From Ignavibacteria bacterium (GTDB lineage Bacteria > Bacteroidota > Ignavibacteria > Kapaibacteriales > UBA4661), in assembly GCA_014654705.1 (NCBI GenBank), contig JACVZY010000012.1, forward strand, positions 1 to 64,000: a DNA stretch of 64,000 bases, written 5' to 3'. This document shows positions 27,595-35,512 of the stretch, piece by piece. Made by a program: the position numbers and the translations under genes. Within the stretch, counting starts at the first letter, position 1; every line of letters starts with the position of its first letter. The notes under the pieces are model-generated. The model had not been told where the DNA came from and searched no databases. It saw nothing but the letters and a program-made list of their open reading frames with translations.

Positions 27595-28539
27595 ATGATA
27601 ATCACGCCTTCGGTTCATACCATCCATTCGATGCCCAACGTTGATTCCTCAGCATTCGATGCTGCCGAATACAGCGAGGTATTTCGCCGTGCAAGCGTTA
27701 TCGTAAGCGCCACGACAACGCAGATAGCTCTGCCCCGCCACTGGACACCCCTTTCGATAAAGTGCGCTTTCGGCGGTGAAGAAACCTACGTCGCCGATAA
27801 TGCCGTGTATGCTGTTTCGGATACCAATTTTCTCATCTTTAATGCAGAAAAACTCTACTCAAGTTTTATCCAATCGCCTTCTCCGGTTGAATCCTACACT
27901 ATTAGCTTTAGGGAAGAAGACGAGGCGCGGGCGCTACGGGCGATGACCACCTCGGACTATTTGTTGCTGAATAATCCCGATTCACCGGAATCGGGACGGA
28001 TTCGGTGCATCGAGCGTCTCTACGAACATGACAGCCTCATTAGTCCGTTGTTGCGTAGTATTCGTTCTTCAATTAAATCTCCTACCCCTCCAGAGGCAAG
28101 TGCCGTTCACGAGCAACTCTGTGAACTTTTACGAAGAATAATTCTCTTGCAATCGGCGGAATCTCGGCGAATGCAGACTATTAGTGCAGCAAAACCCTCA
28201 ACACGTCGGGAACTTTATACCAGGCTTCACCGTGCTAAAGATTTTATTCATTCGTGTTATGCCCAACCTCTGCGCCTTGAAGACGCAGCACAGGTGGCAT
28301 GTATGTGCCCACATCACTTTCTGCGCAGCTTCCGTAGCCTATTTCGCCAGACACCGCACCAATATTTGATTGCTCGACGCATAGACGTTGCCAAAACATT
28401 ACTGCAAAATACCGAATTACCTGTTCAGGAAATTTGCCTGAGCGTCGGATATGACGATGAAAGTTCCTTTGGCAAACTCTTTCGCAAGCATACCCAACTC
28501 CCACCGGAACGCTTCCGCCGCCTTGCCCACAACAGGTAG
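27595..28539 (+). CDS. AraC family transcriptional regulator
   Basis: About 314 residues from the ATG at 27595 (a TTG at 27559 would add 12). The N-terminal 200 residues form the sensor half with no recognised ligand motif. The C-terminal domain (about 215-310) has two helix-turn-helix units, with LRLEDAAQVACMCPHHFLRSFRSLFRQTPHQYL and VQEICLSVGYDDESSFGKLFRKH segments typical of AraC. It is followed 139 bases later by a cytochrome P460-like gene on the same strand, which is a candidate target by position. It is divergent from dnaX. Confidence 0.92.
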   Translation: MIITPSVHTIHSMPNVDSSAFDAAEYSEVFRRASVIVSATTTQIALPRHWTPLSIKCAFGGEETYVADNAVYAVSDTNFLIFNAEKLYSSFIQSPSPVESYTISFREEDEARALRAMTTSDYLLLNNPDSPESGRIRCIERLYEHDSLISPLLRSIRSSIKSPTPPEASAVHEQLCELLRRIILLQSAESRRMQTISAAKPSTRRELYTRLHRAKDFIHSCYAQPLRLEDAAQVACMCPHHFLRSFRSLFRQTPHQYLIARRIDVAKTLLQNTELPVQEICLSVGYDDESSFGKLFRKHTQLPPERFRRLAHNR

Positions 28540-28621
28540 TGTCCCTGTTCTGTCATTTCTCTCCCAAATAACTCGAAAAAAAGTCAATTTTCGCCCAGAA
28601 TCAATTTCGGGTGGAAGCATA

Positions 28622-28629
28622 TCTTTGCA
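28622..28629 (+). promoter_or_regulatory. Candidate -7 box for the P460 gene
   Basis: TATCTTTG matches TAnnTTTG and sits 49 bases before the ATG at 28679. A TTTC at 28605 is a weak -33 candidate. The box supports the 28679 start and separate transcription from the AraC gene. Confidence 0.5.
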
Positions 28630-28678
28630 CTCACAGTCAAACAACCATTTCCATTACTTTTCAATATTTCTTGTAATC

Positions 28679-29182
28679 ATGAAATTCTTTGCAAGCATAG
28701 TTCTTCTCGCCACTGCTATCGAAATTGCTGCTTTCTCCGAAGCTCCTGTCATTTCTCAGTCACCGACTGAAAGCGTCGCGTATCCGGAAGGCTACCGTGC
28801 ATGGGCGCATGTCCGAAGCGCAATCATTACCCCTCAAAGCCCTGCTTACAAACGTTTTGGAGGCATTCATCATATTTATGCCAACGACAAAGCAATGGAA
28901 GGCTACACGAAGGGAGAATTCCCCGACGGTGCTATTTTTATTTTCGACCTTTTGGAAACACAAGAGACTCAGGGAGTTATCAGTGAAGGGCGGCGAAAAG
29001 TGCTGGACGTGATGCACAAAGACAGCAAACGTTTTGCGGCAACAGGCGGTTGGGGATTTGAAGAGTTCAAAGGCGACAGCAAAACGGAGCGCACCGTGGG
29101 GACACTCGCTACGAGTGAGTGCTTTCAATGCCACGAAAAGAAGCAAAAGCAAGGATTTGTCTTCAGTGAGTACCGTAAATAA
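28679..29182 (+). CDS. Cytochrome P460-family protein
   Basis: A 167-residue exported protein. After a signal peptide (1-20) comes a P460-like domain with YPEGYRAWAHVRS, GGIHHIYANDKAMEGY, FPDGAIFIFD and ATGGWGFEEF, in the order seen in the family. A single c-type haem site CFQCH (148-152) lies near the C-terminus. P460 proteins of nitrifiers oxidise hydroxylamine or bind NO, but many homologues have no known role. The periplasmic location follows from the signal peptide. The longer frame back to 28451 overlaps the AraC gene and is rejected. Confidence 0.88.
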   Translation: MKFFASIVLLATAIEIAAFSEAPVISQSPTESVAYPEGYRAWAHVRSAIITPQSPAYKRFGGIHHIYANDKAMEGYTKGEFPDGAIFIFDLLETQETQGVISEGRRKVLDVMHKDSKRFAATGGWGFEEFKGDSKTERTVGTLATSECFQCHEKKQKQGFVFSEYRK

Positions 29183-29278
29183 ACTAGGCAGTACTCAAAG
29201 AGTGTTAATGCTGTGTTCGATAAACAAAGTAACATGATGTCTTGCTTCAACTGATTAACTGAGAAAGAACGCTACCGA

Positions 29279-30613
29279 CTACTCCTCTTGGTCTGCTAGC
29301 GCCGCTTCAACACGCTGAAGCAAATGGGTAACTTTTTCTGTCAAGACGAGCCTTTCGTTCTCAGGTATATGCACGACTTTCTTTCTTAGCTCTGCCACTT
29401 GTTTATCGAACTCTTCTTTCATTTTCGCCATCTGTTCTTCTTGAGCTATCAACGTTTGCTCATGCTCATTCGCGTGTGCTTCCAGCGTTTGCTGATGCTG
29501 CATACGTTCCTCCTGCAACTGCACTTTCAACGTTTCTAATGCCGTTTCGTAGAGATTTTTGCTGGAGGTGAGTTGCACTATTTGCTCATGCTCTCTAGTA
29601 TATGCTTCGAGTGCTTCCTGACGCTGAATGCGCTCTTCATACAATTGCACCTTCAGAGCTTCCAATGCCGTTTCGTGGAGACTCTTGCTTGCGGAGAACT
29701 GTGAATATATGCTGGCAGCATATTCCGCTCGATGTTGTTCCAACGATGCCTTTAATTCCTTTTCGAGCGCCTGAACGCGCTCAATAGTTTCGGTCTGCTC
29801 TTCCGCTATCTGCTGCCAGGTAAGAGCATCTTGTTCAACTTTTTCTAAACTATCGCGGAGGCTATTACGCTCGTTGGCAAGGGCGCTGATTCGCGCATCA
29901 CTTTCGCTTGTAAGCCGTTTTGCATCTTCAAGCCGAGCAGTTACCTCTCCACTATACACTCGTGCGGCTTCCAGCTTCTGCTCCAATTCTAAACGCTCTT
30001 GTGAGCTATTCTTTTCAAATGCCTCCAGACGCCACCGTAATTGCTCGTTTTCATCAAGCAAAGTATCGCGCTCAGTCCTAAGAGCTTCAATTTCTGTTCT
30101 TAGCTCGTCCACCTCTGTTGCCACATTCAAAGACTGTTGGCGGCTTACTGTTAAGTCCTGTCTGAGAGCTTCAAGACTTGCTTGCCAGTGCTCACGCTCC
30201 GTATTCAAATCTTTAGTAGCAAGTGCAAGCTGTTCGGAGAGTGTTTTATTTTCCTCGTTTCGGTGTGCAACCAATTCTTCTTGCTCGTTCAGAATCCGCC
30301 GCAATTCTTGGATTGTTTCCTCACGCTGCTTACCTGTCTCAAGAGACTCCCGAAACTGTGGCTGGAGTGCATTAAGGTCGTGCTGGTACTGCTTCATCTC
30401 AGCTTGTAGGTGTTCTGTATATGCTTGCAGCTTGGTATGACGCTCATGCTCTTGCTGCATTTGCCCAACCAGCGTTTGATATTTCTGTGCAAACGCCTTG
30501 TTTTCGGTATGAACGGCAGCCGTGGCTTGTGCATTCTCACGAACGACATTCCAAAGGTTCATGACGATTGCTTGCACTTCGGCGCTGGGTTTTTGGTCGG
30601 AATTTGGAATCAT
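29279..30613 (-). CDS. Long coiled-coil protein
   Basis: A 444-residue protein that is nearly all heptad coiled coil, rich in Glu, Gln, Leu and Ala, with no signal peptide or membrane segment. Two segments recur in tandem, about residues 310-345 and 350-385, each with LHETALEALKVQLYEERIQRQ or LYETALETLKVQLQEERMQHQ-type sequence, so part of it arose by internal duplication. I do not recognise a family; such proteins are scaffolds or filaments. Its start is 68 bases after the stop of the VWA gene upstream, and the two are probably an operon. Confidence 0.8.
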   Translation of the reverse strand: MIPNSDQKPSAEVQAIVMNLWNVVRENAQATAAVHTENKAFAQKYQTLVGQMQQEHERHTKLQAYTEHLQAEMKQYQHDLNALQPQFRESLETGKQREETIQELRRILNEQEELVAHRNEENKTLSEQLALATKDLNTEREHWQASLEALRQDLTVSRQQSLNVATEVDELRTEIEALRTERDTLLDENEQLRWRLEAFEKNSSQERLELEQKLEAARVYSGEVTARLEDAKRLTSESDARISALANERNSLRDSLEKVEQDALTWQQIAEEQTETIERVQALEKELKASLEQHRAEYAASIYSQFSASKSLHETALEALKVQLYEERIQRQEALEAYTREHEQIVQLTSSKNLYETALETLKVQLQEERMQHQQTLEAHANEHEQTLIAQEEQMAKMKEEFDKQVAELRKKVVHIPENERLVLTEKVTHLLQRVEAALADQEE

Positions 30614-30681
30614 AATTGCTTGATGATAAATACTGTTGTGGTGTTTGGTACTGTTGCCGTTGCTTTGCCCTTCTCTGCCGC

Positions 30682-31785
30682 TTATCTAACCGTTTTACGG
30701 CGATTACGCACATAGTCCTCAAATACGTAGTTACCCAGCCCTTGCAAACTACTGTAAAAAGCGCGCCCATTATTGGCTTTCGTAAATTCGCGGACGAACT
30801 GCTGCAAATAAGGGTCTTGAGCAACCATAAAGGTCGTAATGGGAATGTTCAAACGCCTGCACTGCGTAGCAAGATTCAGCGTTTTATTCACAATTTTCCT
30901 ATCAAGCCCAAAACTATTTTTGTAATACTTTGCACCCTCTTTCAGGCAAGTAGGTTTGCCGTCAGTAATCATAAAGATTTGTTTGTTGCTGGTCTTGCGA
31001 CGGCGCAGCATATCCATAGCCAATTCCATACCTGCAACGGTGTTCGTGTGATACGGTCCCACCTGCAAGTATGGCAAATCCTTAATTTCCACTTCCCATG
31101 CATCATTCCCGAACACGAGAATATCAAGCGTATCTTTCGGATAGCGTGTCGTTATCAGCTCTGCAAGTGCCATTGCTACTTTCTTTGCGGGTGTAATACG
31201 ATCTTCGCCGTAGAGAATCATGGAGTGAGAAATATCAATCATCAGCGCAGTCGAAGTTTGCGTTTTATACTCGTTTTCCACCACTTCCAGGTCGCCTTCC
31301 GTCAGCTTAAAGTCGCCAATACCATGATTAATTTGCGCATTGCGAATGGAATCCGTCATTGCTATCTGTTCGACAGAATCACCGAATTGAAAATCTCGGC
31401 GGTCAGTTGTCGGTTCATCGCCAATGCCGGAAACTGGCGATTGATGGCTACCGGGTTTCGATTTTTTTAGCTTTCCAAAGATTTCTTCCAACGAGCGCTG
31501 ACGGATGCTCTGCTCAGATTTGGATGTTATCTGAAATGTACCGCTATTAGGTTGCTCCTCGTCAATATATCCTTTGTCTTTGAGGTCTTGCAGGAAGTCG
31601 CCCATAGCGTATTCGTCGTTGGTTAGTCCGTATTGTCGGTCAAGCTGATTCAGCCAATCCATTGCCTCTGCCACATCGCCAGAGGTATAGACTAAAAGCT
31701 GCATGAAGATATTAAGCAAATTTTGAAACGCTGTTTTCCCGCCGTCAGGGTTGGGAACATATTTGGTGAAACGATAGCCAAGCAT
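30682..31785 (-). CDS. VWA domain protein
   Basis: A 367-residue cytoplasmic protein with a von Willebrand factor A domain in the C-terminal half (about 175-355). The MIDAS start is intact as DISHS (184-188), with VFGNDAW and MITDGKPT following. The N-terminal 170 residues are helical with no known domain. VWA proteins of this type often work with a MoxR or magnesium-chelatase-like AAA ATPase, which is absent here. The next gene down encodes a coiled-coil protein. A good promoter lies about 180 bases upstream at 31966-31999. Confidence 0.88.
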   Translation of the reverse strand: MLGYRFTKYVPNPDGGKTAFQNLLNIFMQLLVYTSGDVAEAMDWLNQLDRQYGLTNDEYAMGDFLQDLKDKGYIDEEQPNSGTFQITSKSEQSIRQRSLEEIFGKLKKSKPGSHQSPVSGIGDEPTTDRRDFQFGDSVEQIAMTDSIRNAQINHGIGDFKLTEGDLEVVENEYKTQTSTALMIDISHSMILYGEDRITPAKKVAMALAELITTRYPKDTLDILVFGNDAWEVEIKDLPYLQVGPYHTNTVAGMELAMDMLRRRKTSNKQIFMITDGKPTCLKEGAKYYKNSFGLDRKIVNKTLNLATQCRRLNIPITTFMVAQDPYLQQFVREFTKANNGRAFYSSLQGLGNYVFEDYVRNRRKTVR

Positions 31786-31965
31786 GATTGCTCCTTGAAA
31801 GAAAACTGGAAAGGATGAACTGGAACAGCAGAAACTGAAACAGTAGAATCTGGAAAACCAAAACGAACTAGCAAGTGTGCGATGAAGTGGTCATAAAAGC
31901 CTGTCTGGTAGCTTAGACGAGTATATCGAAAAAACATGATAAAAAACGGTAAAACATTGGTATCA

Positions 31966-31999
31966 CAAAGATAGGAATTTTTTTACGATAGTCCGCAAA
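31966..31999 (-). promoter_or_regulatory. Bacteroidota-type promoter for the VWA operon
   Basis: On the minus strand TTTG (31999-31996) is followed after 22 bases by TATCTTTG (31973-31966). It matches the -33/-7 consensus closely and implies a leader of about 180 bases. Confidence 0.55.
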
Positions 32000-32096
32000 C
32001 ATCCGATTTTGAGCGAGTTCTTCGGCATGATAATTGTCTGGCTGCCACAACCGAAAACACGCAACGGATTGGACTAGGAAAATCACAAACTTTAGC

Positions 32097-32104
32097 TATA
32101 TTTG
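32097..32104 (+). promoter_or_regulatory. Candidate -7 box for the secreted protein gene
   Basis: TATATTTG matches TAnnTTTG, 144 bases upstream of the ATG at 32249. An upstream TTG lies 27 bases away, longer than consensus. The implied leader contains the 32124-32144 hairpin. Confidence 0.45.
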
Positions 32105-32248
32105 CCGTAGCCTTGATAGTATAAACCTTTTCAGACAAAAGGTTGTCTTAATTTGGACTCAGGTTCTGTGATACGACTGATAACGATACAACTGTAAATC
32201 ACTCTAACACTCTTATTTTTTACACATAAATTGTTCAACGAGGACTGT

Positions 32249-33028
32249 ATGAAGTTTTCTTGCATCCGTTTTGCGATGGTGTGCGTAGCCTCAGCGCTGA
32301 CGCTTTCTGCAACGAGCCTAATGAGCGCTCAAATGACAACCCAAGTCTATGTGCCGCCTTCGGCGCTGGTCTTTCACAATCTGGACAGCCTGTCGAAAGC
32401 ACAAGTTAATTGGAAAGCACTACCAACCTTCAATAAGAAAAGCAGCTATACGAATAAGTACACGACTGCACTCAACCTCGGCACCCGCATTTGCGACGCA
32501 TTTGTAGCGATTCAAGGCAAAGATCAAAATAAATTTGCAGATATGGCGACGACCGTTGCCGGACTGAGCGGCAAACTGAATGCGAATATTGAACAATCGC
32601 TTAATGACAAAATGTTTGCTCTTGTCAAGCAAGGCAAATGGACGGAAGTGCGTAGCATGCTTGACGACCAACAAACAACCGTCAAAGAAAAACTCAACCG
32701 CCTCGATAAAGACGCAGCAATTTTGGTAACCATCGGTGGCTGGCTCGAAGGCTTGAATGTGGTAACAAAATCACTTGCAAGCAATTATACCGCCGACGCG
32801 ACCGGAATTATTCGCAATCCGAAACTTGTGGAGTATTTGATTGGCGAAGTAAATGGTCTGAGTGCTACTGCCAAAGGTAATGACCTCGTAAAAACCATTA
32901 CCACCAAACTCGGCGAAATCAAAACCCTTGTTAGTGTCGAGAAAGGTAAACCGATTCCTCAAGAGAGTGTGAAGAAACTTGCCGAAATTTCGGCGGGGCT
33001 TATCAAAGATGTGGAAGGCGCAAAGTAA
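32249..33028 (+). CDS. Secreted protein of unknown function
   Basis: A 259-residue protein with a clear signal peptide (residues 1-28, ending LMSAQ) and a mostly helical mature part. There is no Cys in a lipobox position and no T9SS tail, so it is probably periplasmic. Lys and Asn are frequent. I do not recognise the family. It stands alone between its own -7 box and a strong terminator, so it is a single-gene transcript. The ATG at 32249 is preferred to a TTG at 32231. Confidence 0.75.
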   Translation: MKFSCIRFAMVCVASALTLSATSLMSAQMTTQVYVPPSALVFHNLDSLSKAQVNWKALPTFNKKSSYTNKYTTALNLGTRICDAFVAIQGKDQNKFADMATTVAGLSGKLNANIEQSLNDKMFALVKQGKWTEVRSMLDDQQTTVKEKLNRLDKDAAILVTIGGWLEGLNVVTKSLASNYTADATGIIRNPKLVEYLIGEVNGLSATAKGNDLVKTITTKLGEIKTLVSVEKGKPIPQESVKKLAEISAGLIKDVEGAK

Positions 33029-33050
33029 CTTGTGCGGAATACTGTTAAAA

Positions 33051-33080
33051 GGCTTCGGGGCTTTCCCCGAAGCCTTTTTT
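33051..33080 (+). terminator. Strong rho-independent terminator
   Basis: A perfect 10-bp G+C-rich stem (33051-33060 with 33065-33074), a CTTT loop and a run of six T. It ends the secreted-protein transcript 22 bases after the stop. Confidence 0.95.
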
Positions 33081-33171
33081 GTTTATATTTTGAATTATAC
33101 CCACCAAGCGGAAGTTTGAAAGAGACAAGACTGTTTTGCGGAAAGTGCTTTTTTCCGTAATTTTTCAAACG

Positions 33172-33179
33172 TACTTTTG
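33172..33179 (+). promoter_or_regulatory. Candidate -7 box
   Basis: TACTTTTG matches TAnnTTTG and precedes the ATG at 33293 by 113 bases. No exact TTTG is seen at -33. Confidence 0.4.
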
Positions 33180-33292
33180 CGTATAATTCACGTTCATAAA
33201 GCAACACACTCCTTACCTTGAGTATTGCAACTTTTCGTACACTCAAGCGTCTTTTGAATTCAGTAACGACAATTAGCCCAAAGGAATAACCA

Positions 33293-33775
33293 ATGAGAGA
33301 ACTTTCGATTGAAAGCAACGGCAGCCTTGAAAAAACAGCTGTCTATATTAACGGTGAGCAAATAGGCGGCATCCATCAGATGATGCTTCATATTAACGAA
33401 GACGGAGATTTTGACACCATCTTTGTCTATGAAGGCACAGACAAACAGATGTACACAAAGAATCTCTTTGCCGATTACCTTGACAATATCAAAAAAGTCC
33501 CGCCAACCTTTACCGAAGAAGAAGCAGAATTTCTACGTCTCTTGACGGTCACAAGCGATGGCAACTTGGAAAATACGTTGGTCTATATCAATGAAGAACC
33601 ACAGGACGGCATCGTGGATTTACTTGTGCAAATTCAGCGAGGTTCGCCCGCACAGCGTGGAGGTATTACCTCTATGTTCAAAAAAGCCGAACCGGGCGAA
33701 AGTCCCGTCTTCCGCGCAGAAATTCAATACCGTAATGAAGATGATTCTGTTTCGACCGAATCAGTATTCGGATAA
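33293..33775 (+). CDS. Small protein with two tandem copies of an unknown domain
   Basis: A 160-residue soluble acidic protein with no signal peptide. Residues 3-32 and 84-113 are clearly related: L-S-I-E-S-N-G-S-L-E-K-T-A-V-Y-I-N-G matches L-T-V-T-S-D-G-N-L-E-N-T-L-V-Y-I-N-E, and each is followed by a GI-x5-IxI strand. The two halves are joined by a helical linker ending TEEEAEFLRL. The pattern suggests a beta-rich unit duplicated in tandem. I do not recognise the family. Confidence 0.78.
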   Translation: MRELSIESNGSLEKTAVYINGEQIGGIHQMMLHINEDGDFDTIFVYEGTDKQMYTKNLFADYLDNIKKVPPTFTEEEAEFLRLLTVTSDGNLENTLVYINEEPQDGIVDLLVQIQRGSPAQRGGITSMFKKAEPGESPVFRAEIQYRNEDDSVSTESVFG

Positions 33776-33865
33776 GAACAGTATGCCATCTTTTGGTAGA
33801 ACGTCGATAATGTCATATTTGGTACAATTTTCATCGTCAAATTTTTTACTTTTAATTGTACAACC

Positions 33866-34501
33866 ATGAAAACAACAGCACAATCCTCGCTTCTCAAACG
33901 TTGGTCTCTTACTGCGCTCTGCGTCGTATTGGGACTCGCGTTCTTTATGACCGAAGCCGATGCGCAGCGGCGCGGCGGCAGCTTTGGCGGCTTCCGCAGA
34001 AGCAGCCCCTCCTACGCACCAAGCCGCCCGGCCGCTCCTTCCTCCAGTTTTGGCGGTTCACGCAGCATGACCTCGCCAGCACCATCTTCCATGCAGCGTA
34101 GCGGCAGCAGTTTCGGCGGTTCTCGGGCAATGGCTCCTGCGGCAGCGAACTATCAACGTTCATACGGTATTCCTCGCCAAAGCGCTCCAATGAGTGTCCC
34201 AGGTGCATCTTCCCCCTACATGGTTCATAGCTATGGTGGCTATACAGACGGCTTGATGATGGGCTACCTGATGGGACGCACCTCCGCGATGTGGTACACC
34301 CCTTTTCATCCTGCTTTCTACTACTCTCGCCCTACATATGTTCCGGGCGCTAATGGAGCAATGGAGGTTTATCCACCAACTTTTTCGTTTTTCCGCCTTT
34401 TTATGGGATTAGCGATTTTTGGTCTAATTATTTGGCTCGTCGTGCGCTTTTTCCGCCGTCGTGCTGGTGGTAGCACAGATTCACAATCCTCGTTTGCGTG
34501 A
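33866..34501 (+). CDS. Exported Gly/Ser/Arg-rich protein with a C-terminal membrane anchor
   Basis: A 211-residue protein. A signal peptide ends at ADAQ (about residue 33) and is followed by a low-complexity Gly/Ser/Arg/Pro region with repeated SFGG units (about 37-100). A Tyr/Met-rich segment comes next, then one transmembrane helix (about 176-195, LFMGLAIFGLIIWLVV) with a basic RFFRRR after it. This layout resembles the N-terminal half of DUF1517 proteins; a separate gene at 46990 resembles the C-terminal half. The role is unknown. Confidence 0.78.
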   Translation: MKTTAQSSLLKRWSLTALCVVLGLAFFMTEADAQRRGGSFGGFRRSSPSYAPSRPAAPSSSFGGSRSMTSPAPSSMQRSGSSFGGSRAMAPAAANYQRSYGIPRQSAPMSVPGASSPYMVHSYGGYTDGLMMGYLMGRTSAMWYTPFHPAFYYSRPTYVPGANGAMEVYPPTFSFFRLFMGLAIFGLIIWLVVRFFRRRAGGSTDSQSSFA

Positions 34502-34543
34502 AGCATTATTGGGGTAAATCCGCACTTTCGACGAGAATACTTC

Positions 34544-34593
34544 AAAAAAAAAATCGAGCGTGATAGAAGACAAAATGCTTCTATCGCGCTCGA
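34544..34593 (-). terminator. Terminator after the TrmB-like gene
   Basis: A 16-bp stem (34554-34569 with 34578-34593), one mismatch on the minus strand and a G·U on the plus, with ten T residues directly after it on the minus strand. It lies 6 bases after the stop of the minus-strand gene. Confidence 0.9.
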
Positions 34594-34599
34594 AAGCGT

Positions 34600-35283
34600 T
34601 TATGGCTGCCGAACAACAACTTGAAAGAGCGCATGACCGCTTGCGTGATATTTTCGTTCAAAGGCACTTACGGGCTGAATATCTCTCATTTCGTGCAATC
34701 CTACTGTGTAGCCCAAAAGTGATGAGGCAAAGGCAAATTCCTCTGCATAAATACGCCAGTTAGTACGAAGTTCTGTCTCAGGAGCAAGCCGCAACATCGG
34801 AGCGAAAAGCGGATGCCCATGCCACCGACGCATGATGTGATGAGATTTTGGATAAGGATTCGGATAGAAAATGCAATGCCTTATTATTTGTGAAGAATAC
34901 TTACTGGTAAGCCGCCAAAAATCTTCAACATCAGCCCGCAGAATAGTATAATTACTTGCTTTGAAGAGTTCGCTTCCTGCCGCGCTCGCCGAATGTTTCC
35001 CCAGACGATGCGCAGATTTGTCAACACCGACCACGAAGCAATCTGGGTGCCGCATTGCCAAATGCAATGTGCTTTCGCCTGTTCCACAGCAAGAATCCAG
35101 AATAATGTGGCTCTTCTCGGAGGCAGCAAACCGACGCTCAAACTCCTGAAACGCAAGACGACTAAAGTCTGGAATAGGTCGCAAATACTCACTGTGCATG
35201 TGCTTCACGACCAATGATTCAAGATTGCCGTGAATACTCGTTTGAGTACTTTCGACGGTGCGGCTTATCATAATGTTCTTCAT
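34600..35283 (-). CDS. TrmB-like tRNA (guanine-N7)-methyltransferase
   Basis: A 227-residue SAM-dependent methyltransferase. Motif I is LDSCCGTGESTLHLA, followed by GVDKSAHRLGKH. The TrmB hallmark is present as YPNPYPKSHHIMRRWHGHPLF, with the C-terminal SAFERKYHASGHALFQV corresponding to the family's T-x-Y-E-x-K-x4-G block. The family forms m7G46 in tRNA. The Cys-Cys in motif I is unusual. Two close ATG starts (35283, 35271) are possible; 35283 is used rather than a TTG at 35325. Confidence 0.85.
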   Translation of the reverse strand: MKNIMISRTVESTQTSIHGNLESLVVKHMHSEYLRPIPDFSRLAFQEFERRFAASEKSHIILDSCCGTGESTLHLAMRHPDCFVVGVDKSAHRLGKHSASAAGSELFKASNYTILRADVEDFWRLTSKYSSQIIRHCIFYPNPYPKSHHIMRRWHGHPLFAPMLRLAPETELRTNWRIYAEEFAFASSLLGYTVGLHEMRDIQPVSAFERKYHASGHALFQVVVRQP

Positions 35284-35342
35284 TGCATCAATATAAAAAT
35301 AGAGCGAAACAAAAAAACTTCGCAAAACTTACAAAGAATATC

Positions 35343-35373
35343 GTTGCATCTCGCTACAAGTTTTTTATTTTTG
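35343..35373 (+). promoter_or_regulatory. Bacteroidota-type promoter for the ATP-grasp gene
   Basis: GTTG (35343-35346), a 19-base spacer and TATTTTTG (35366-35373). The leader before the ATG at 35513 is about 135 bases. Confidence 0.5.
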
Positions 35374-35512
35374 CCCCTGAGGGCGACGACATTTTCAAAT
35401 TTTCAACCTCAATCGTACGCGGGTGTACGCTCCCGTGCATTCGGCATGACTTTTAGGTGTGCCTTTAATAATCAATCTTGTTTCATTCTGTGTTTTTGAA
35501 GGATTTTGCACT

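Larger units (their letters stand above)
31786..32248. other. Intergenic region with divergent promoters
   Basis: This 463-base gap separates the divergent VWA and secreted-protein genes. It holds a minus-strand promoter (31966-31999) and a plus-strand -7 box (32097-32104), plus a perfect 8-bp hairpin with a 5-base loop at 32124-32144 in the leader of the secreted protein. The segment 31805-31856 has loose repeats of CTGGAA and CTGAAACAG-like words. No credible ORF is seen. Confidence 0.6.
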
